NCBI GenBank assembly: GCA_015501055.1
Contig: JADNYV010000162.1
Location: forward strand, 1-64,000
Length of the DNA stretch: 64,000 nucleotides
Reading direction: 5' to 3'
Source: Mucidula mucida
Lineage: Eukaryota; Basidiomycota; Agaricomycetes; Agaricales; Physalacriaceae
Shown: positions 59,598 to 64,000 of the stretch, in pieces
Layout: each line of letters opens with the position of its first letter
How positions within the stretch are numbered: the stretch's first letter is position 1
Program-made: the position numbers and the translations under genes
Notes under the pieces: generated by a model
Told to the model about the DNA's origin: nothing
The model's database searches: none
What the model saw: only the letters and a program-made list of their open reading frames with translations

Positions 59598-61420
59598 TCA
59601 CTTCCGCTTCATCCCACGCTTCAAATACGTCGTCTTGTCTTTCTTCTTGGATCCACCGGATGTTGCTGCGAGGGGCATAGGCAGATTGTCTTCCTTTGGC
59701 AGCTCAGGAACCAACGACTTCGAACGCGCGCGCATCATACGACGAGGAGGCGAGCCCATGACGTGGTCCCCGAGCTCTGGGACCCTGTCCTCGCGCTCGG
59801 GGTCAAGCGCCGGGGAGGCTGCTGTGAGGGCCGTCAACGGAGATAGTTGCAAGATCTCCTCCTCGTCAGGCAGTTCTTCTGGTTCGGAGGATCGGTTCTG
59901 GCGCCCGCCATCATACAAGTCAATCTCCATCCCCTGAGAGGTGGCATTCTGGTTCGACTTCGGCACTGGTGCGCTTGTGGCCGTCATCTCGACGTCGACG
60001 TCGAATGCATGATCTTCACCCGTGCTTGTCTGACTCATGTCGTTGTCGTACGGCGTCTTTGGACTCGGAGCTGCGGCACGCAAGGCAGCCATGGCAAGAC
60101 GATCTTCCAAATCCGGCGAGGGTCCATCAATCTCCTCGGGGTTGATAATCGGCGCAGTCTCAGGAATCTGGATGGGAGGAACGCTGGGCCGCTGGCCGCG
60201 AGCGACGTCCGAGACGGGCCGGGGAGGAGAAACTGGACGCTGAGACAAGAGGGTTGACCCGCCTTGGGCGCCTAACATCGAGACGGAGCGAGCCGCAGAT
60301 CCAACAATGCCCTGGGAAGGAGGTGGCGCGAAGAAATGCCCGAAAGGGACTGCAGGTGGGGGCACGGGACCCTGGAACATGGCGTTCGGCTCAGGATTAG
60401 CGTCAAACACGAACGGGGGTGCAGATCCAACAATCCCCTGTGTAGGAGTTGGCGCGACGAAATGTCCTGAAGGGACTGTAGGAGGAAGGGGGGCCTCACG
60501 AGGAGGAGGAGCAGCTTCAGGGTCAACCCTGGAGGCTCTATTTCTCTCCTATAACCCACAACCTAAACACACCCCTCCCTCATCCCAAACAACCACCACC
60601 TGGCCCGCCGCCACCCCCGGCTCTGGCCTGTCAAAACATACCATTCTCATCACTATCAAAAGGTCTTTGTCAAAACATGCTCAACCTCAAAGAGAAGAGA
60701 AAACCTACATCACCACCGTACGCGGCACCTCTTCCTGCCGATGTCTTCTCTTCGCTGTACTACGAAAGAAGCCTTGCCCAACAAACGGTGCGCCCGCCCC
60801 ATATCCACTGCCACTCGGAAACGCGGATCGAGTTTCGAAATAGGCGCGGGTTATTACTACGGAATTCGTCAGGTTCCTCCTTGACTGAGAGCAGAAAGAG
60901 TACATACACACCGGGTACAACATATATCATATTACTCGCATCGTCCTTGTCCGATACATACATCTTCTGCGGTATACCCTGAACGCACGCGTTTTCTCCA
61001 ACGCTAAACATCCATAATCCCTGGACGCGTTGCCAAGTGTCTTCACGCACAATGGGGCCAGGATTAGGCGGTATATACGACGCTGGAAAAAAACCATCAT
61101 AAGCCATTGATTCCCAAAGACCTAGTGCGGAGCTACAGATGAAGTTGGAGAAGCGCATCTTCTCGTCGACAAAGCACAAGCCCATGTTTTCTGGTCCTTC
61201 GGCGTTGGGAAATTCGTACTCGCGCACAAGGTCCCGTACCTGCGCTTTCGTGTCGCCGAGTGGGAAGAGCGCGCGCGCGAGTACAGCCTCCGATATGGAT
61301 GACAGGTAGTACGTCTGGTCCTGAATTGGGGCTGCAGCACGGAACAATAAAGGACGGGGCGGTGTTGATGATGTCCATGCCTTTCGAGCAATCTCCTGTG
61401 TTGCTTAGCCATTCGCTCCA
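59598..61420 (-). CDS. unrecognised protein with proline-rich, acidic C-terminus
   Basis: Not recognised. A folded-looking part lies in the frame 61347-60760: AAPIQDQTYYLSSISEAVLA, RDLVREYEFPNAEGPENMGL, ALGLWESMAYDGFFPASYIP and EDTWQRVQGLWMFSVGENAC. After one or more introns, the last exon (from about 60551 after TTATAG) has two tandem copies of a segment like VPxGHFxAPxPxQGIVGSA. It continues through Ser/Pro/acidic sequence (EEIDGPSPDLEDRLAMAAL) to a basic end, KKKDKTTYLKRGMKRK. The 5' end is unresolved. Short exon-like pieces near 61500 (ALLDCLPDKTAWFATRQFC) directly follow the exon-intron array, so this may be the 3' part of the same gene as the exons at 63.1-64 kb. The exact start is uncertain. 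Confidence 0.5.
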
Positions 61421-61517
61421 GCCGTACAAAAGAAACAGAACTGACGCGTCGCAAACCAAGCCGTCTTGTCAGGCAGACAGTCCAACAATGCTCTGAATCT
61501 TATTTCACTGTGTCAAA

Positions 61518-63075
61518 TCAAATCAACAGGTGGTGTTCCCTTTGCTGTGAATGTCAGTAGGCTATGATACACACGATGCGGGAAGCGCACTCTCGCCATG
61601 TCATGATCTGTAGGTGGTGTTCTATTTGCTGTGAATGTCAGTAGGCTATGATACACAAGATGCGGGACGCGCACTCTCGACATGTCAGGATCTGTAGGTG
61701 GTGTTCTATTTGTGAATGTCAGTAGGCTATGATATACACGAGGCGGGACGCGCACTCTCGACATGTCAGGATCTGTAGGTGGTGTTCTATTTGCTGTGAA
61801 TGTCGGGAAGCGCACTCTCGCCATGTCATGATCTGTAGGTGGTGTTCTATTTGCTGTGAATGTCAGTAGGCTATGATACACAAGATGCGGGACGCGCACT
61901 CTCGACATGTCAGGATCTGTAGGTGGTGTTCTATTTGTGAATGTCAGTAGGCTATGATATACATGATGCGGGACGCGCACTCTCGACATGTCATGATCTG
62001 TAGGTGGTGTTCTATTTGCTGTGAATGTCAGTAGGCTATGATATACACGATGCGGGACGCGCACTCTCGACATGTCAGGATCTGTAGGTGGTGTTCTATT
62101 TGTGAATGTCAGTAGGCTATGATATACACGAGGCGGGACGCGCACTCTCGACATGTCAGGATCTGCAGGTGGTGTTCTATTTGTGAATGTCAGTAGGCTA
62201 TGATACACAAGATGCGGGACGCGCACTCTCGACATGTCAGGATCTGTAGGTGGTGTTCTATTTGTGAATGTCAGTAGGCTATGATATACACGAGGCGGGA
62301 CGCGCACTCTCGACATGTCAGGATCTGTAGGTGGTGTTCTATTTGTGAATGTCAGTAGGCTATGATACACAAGATGCGGGACGCGCACTCTCGCCATGTC
62401 ATGATCTGTAGGCGGTGTTCTATTTGCTGTGAATGTCAGTAGGCTATGATATACACGAGGCGGGACGCGCACTCTCGACATGTCAGGATCTGTAGGTGGT
62501 GTTCTATTTGTGAATGTCAGTAGGCTATGATATACACGAGGCGGGACGCGCACTCTCGACATGTCAGGATCTGTAGGTGGTGGTGTTCTATTTGCTGTGA
62601 ATGTCGGGAAGCGCACTCTCGACATGTCAGGATCTGTAGGTGGTGTTCTATTTGTGAATGTCAGTAGGCTATGATCTACACGATGCGGGACGTGCACTCT
62701 CGACATGTCAGGATCTGTAGGTGGTGTTCTATTTGTGAATGTCAGTAGGCTATGATATACACGAGGCGGGACGCGCACTCTCGACATGTCAGGATCTGCA
62801 GGTGGTGTTCTATTTGTGAATGTCAGTAGGCTATGATACACAAGATGCGGGACGCGCATATGTTGCGCTCGCTGAAGTGGCGAGGAGGGTTATATAGGGC
62901 AGACAGAGCTGCTAGGGCTTCAGCCCTTGAGACCCTCAGTAGTGGAACAAACCCTGAGGGTTACTCTCGACATGTCAGGATCTGTAGGTGGTGTTCTATT
63001 TGTGAATGTCAGTAGGCTATGATATACACGAGGCGGGACGCGCACTCTCGACATGTCAGGATCTGTAGGTGACGG
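61518..63075 (-). repeat. 81/84-bp tandem array of exon-plus-intron units
   Basis: Seventeen units in 61518-62859, then a 0.1-kb insertion, then about 1.5 more to 63075. On the minus strand each unit reads as a 31-nt segment, AACACCACCTACAGATCCTG plus ACATGTCGAGA, followed by 50 nt beginning GTGCGCG, with a branch-like CTACTGAC and ending CACAAATAG (CACAGCAAATAG in 84-bp units). That is a complete consensus fungal intron in every unit. If nothing is spliced, 81 and 84 are multiples of three and the frame stays open for 448 codons. Two units are shortened by 21-24 bp (the RVRFPTFT form). It lies in frame behind the last exon of the right-edge gene. Confidence 0.9.
62860..62963. mobile_element. 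small hairpin-bearing insertion in the tandem array
   Basis: About 104 bp interrupt one repeat unit. The insert contains AGGGCT-tc-AGCCCT and ACCCTCAG...CTGAGGGT stem-loops and GGTTATATAGGG. No clear target duplication was found. It could be a miniature element or filler from repair. Confidence 0.5.
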
Positions 63076-63079
63076 AGTA

Positions 63080-64000
63080 CCTAAGCGTGAGTAGTCTTGA
63101 GGATCGATACTGAAAGTAGTTAGCGATTGATAACAATAAAGGGAACGGGAGACGTACTCGATATCGAGAAGCATAGCGAGAAGTACGGCGACCCCGTACT
63201 GAGAGACGTGGTCGGCGAGGCCGATCCTAAAGGCATCGATGCCTTGATGAGACGAAGGAACTAGAGACAAGTCTGAGTCAACATCGGTCAAGGTCGGTTC
63301 AATGAAAAGATCAACATACCTTCAAGAAAGCAACGAGAATGTCGACATCGTTAAAGTAAGTCAATCTAGGATCGACGTCAATGGAGATCAGTGAGAAGAA
63401 GGCGTCACTAACCGAGGGTAACGAAAAGTCTTCGAGGATAGTCAACGAACATGAAGGTAGGCCTAAAGAAGGGTAAGTCAACCAACCAACATGTGTGCAG
63501 AAAGGTTCAACATACCGTAACTTGAGAGCGCCGTCTCACCCGCCAACGCTGACGAGCGCCGCCCGAGTCCAAGTTCCATCAAGTCGGATCCGGACCTGTT
63601 GGCGAGGTCAAGTCGAATATGTTGACGGGGTCGTCCCGCGCTACGATTCGATCCCATAGATGGCGGCGAGAGCCATCAAACAGTCGAATCCCGACGTCCC
63701 GACATCCTGTGGAACGATGAGCACAAGTTCAACATGACGGTAGGAAGACACTTACGCGGCGGACACGATGCTGAGGCTAGCGATCCCAATGACGGCGGCA
63801 AGACGGCGTTGACATTGCGGTCATAGTAGGAGAGAGGCTCAACGTGGGGGAAGGGAAGAAAGAAAGTGGGAGATCCCAAGTTGTCCAAAGCAGATCCAGA
63901 TCTGCCTGTTTTGACGCGATCTTGGCTGCGCTCCATTGGGATGTTGGTAACGTTGATGTGAGAGTAGATTCCGGGTGTGAATAGACGCGCACAAGTGCAG
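63080..64000 (-). CDS. unrecognised multi-exon gene, 5' end outside the window
   Basis: Not recognised. Exons 64000-63756, 63706-63596, 63548-63516 and 63462-63320 chain in phase with introns of 47-53 nt. The peptide reads RSGSALDNLGSPTFFLPFPH, EPLSYYDRNVNAVLPPSLGS, CRDVGIRLFDGSRRHLWDRI, VARDDPVNIFDLTSPTALAG and LTILEDFSLPSVSDAFFSLI. A further exon, 63260-63153, has GIDAFRIGLADHVSQYGVAV, but the acceptor before it is unresolved. Its 3' donor joins SIDPQDYSRLGTPS, which runs directly into the tandem array. The gene is partial at the right edge and its family is unknown. Confidence 0.55.

Noticed and set aside
61513..62859. 448-aa repeat protein as an ordinary single-exon gene
   Set aside because: The frame is open because unit lengths are multiples of three and the unit lacks stops. 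Clear intron signals in every unit make a plain single-exon protein less likely.

Overview
The window looks like nuclear DNA of a mushroom-forming basidiomycete (Agaricomycetes). Coding exons are split by short GT..AG introns of about 43-60 nt, and the recognisable families are typical of that group: a FunK1 kinase, a basidiomycete-type GATA factor, a tnp2 CACTA transposase, a fungal TET/JBP-like dioxygenase, a peptidase S33 (TAP-like) relic and a cupredoxin relic. Much of the window is a transposon graveyard with few intact genes. All family calls were made by reading the sequence; no database search was run.

Layout. 0-2.2 kb: a decayed hAT transposase joined to a decayed fungal tyrosine recombinase. 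2.2-4.3 kb: low-complexity and dispersed repeats. 4.3-8.4 kb: a DNA transposon with perfect terminal inverted repeats and a perfect 8-bp target duplication, encoding a two-exon hAT-like protein with one in-frame stop. 8.9-11.4 kb: an intact three-exon FunK1 protein kinase, followed by a start-less alpha/beta-hydrolase pseudogene. 12.3-18.7 kb: no gene recognised; it holds one copy of a 0.9-kb duplication whose second copy is at 25.9 kb. 18.7-19.9 kb: a three-exon GATA zinc-finger gene. 20-30 kb: mostly degenerate sequence with relics of a cupredoxin, an S33 peptidase and a WD40 protein. 30.4-37.7 kb: a small hypothetical gene, a five-exon coiled-coil/RING protein that no single ORF reveals, a 423-bp MITE related to the 4.3-kb transposon, and two hypothetical loci. 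37.8-44.3 kb: a LINE reverse-transcriptase relic and a CACTA (tnp2) transposase gene. 48.4-50.3 kb: an eight-exon TET/JBP-like dioxygenase gene with consistent splice phases.

50.8-54.6 kb is a large inverted repeat enclosing a rearranged second copy of the kinase/hydrolase locus from 10.6-12.3 kb. 54.6-64 kb holds unrecognised but well-formed genes on the minus strand: one of 1000 codons, one proline-rich, and one running off the right edge. Between 50.9 and 59.5 kb at least 14 copies of a 15-bp palindrome, TAGCCCGNCGGGCTA, are scattered between genes, in the inverted-repeat arms and inside an intron. At 61.5-63.1 kb lies an 81/84-bp tandem array in which every unit can be read as a 31-nt mini-exon plus a complete 50-nt intron.

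The genes do not form one pathway. The window is best read as a repeat-rich accessory region. The mobile elements explain much of the structure. The TET/JBP-like enzyme would act on 5-methylcytosine, the mark fungi often place on such elements. The palindrome family, the exon-intron array and the unrecognised genes beside them are the parts least explained by known features.
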